A DNA stretch of 5,310 bases, from assembly GCA_013214275.1 (NCBI GenBank), contig JABSPP010000138.1, positions 1 through 5,310 on the forward strand, given 5' to 3'. A program made the position numbers and the translations under genes. Shown piece by piece: positions 5,300-5,310 of the stretch; within the stretch, counting starts at the first letter, position 1; the number at the start of each line of letters is the position of its first letter. This stretch comes from Flavobacteriaceae bacterium. GTDB lineage: Bacteria > Bacteroidota > Bacteroidia > Flavobacteriales > Flavobacteriaceae. The notes beneath the pieces were generated by a model. It was not told where the DNA came from, made no database searches, and worked only from the letters and a program-made list of their open reading frames with translations.

Positions 5300-5310
5300 A
5301 TGAGCAAAAA

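Noticed and set aside
5300..5310. ATG AGC AAA at the window end as a coding gene
   Set aside because: Only three codons are present, so no protein can be named; it is mentioned only with the weak promoter in front of it.

Overview
The window looks like chromosomal housekeeping DNA from a member of the Bacteroidota, most likely class Flavobacteriia. Three things point there. The base composition is AT-rich. The genes lack Shine-Dalgarno sequences. Promoters fit the Bacteroidota pattern TTG-N17..23-TAnnTTTG rather than the E. coli -35/-10 pattern. The proteins read like flavobacterial versions of their families. This placement is inferred from remembered family features, not from a search. All genes are on the + strand.

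Layout. Positions 1-153 are AT-rich non-coding DNA with small inverted repeats. Then come aroA (EPSP synthase, shikimate pathway, 154-1395), a very good promoter starting 17 bases after the aroA stop, a non-coding stretch of about 115 bases, and queA (queuosine synthesis in tRNA, 1564-2613). The gap 2614-2843 holds two items. One is a 22-base sequence that recurs after the last gene. The other is a G+C-richer, roughly 90-base imperfect hairpin that resembles a dispersed intergenic element of flavobacterial genomes. rlmN (radical-SAM adenine methyltransferase for 23S rRNA and tRNA) follows, with an ambiguous cluster of TTG/GTG starts overlapped by a promoter-like sequence. A 68-residue two-span membrane protein of unknown function sits 6 bases after rlmN. 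A long-chain trans-polyprenyl diphosphate synthase (4165-5142) closes the group. Downstream are the second copy of the 22-base repeat, a convincing intrinsic terminator (about 5230-5267), and possibly the promoter and first codons of another gene at the window edge.

How the genes relate. QueA and RlmN both modify RNA for the translation machinery. AroA and the prenyl synthase both feed menaquinone synthesis (chorismate for the ring, the polyprenyl chain for the tail), though AroA mainly serves aromatic amino acids. The promoters suggest separate or nested transcripts rather than one tight operon: queA, rlmN plus the small membrane gene, and the prenyl synthase each have a promoter candidate. 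The only recognisable terminator follows the prenyl synthase.

The coding genes are ordinary. I see no CRISPR array, mobile-element gene, tRNA, rRNA or defence-type system. The parts most worth a second look are non-coding: the hairpin element before rlmN, the 22-base repeat that follows queA and the prenyl synthase, and the unusual rlmN start.
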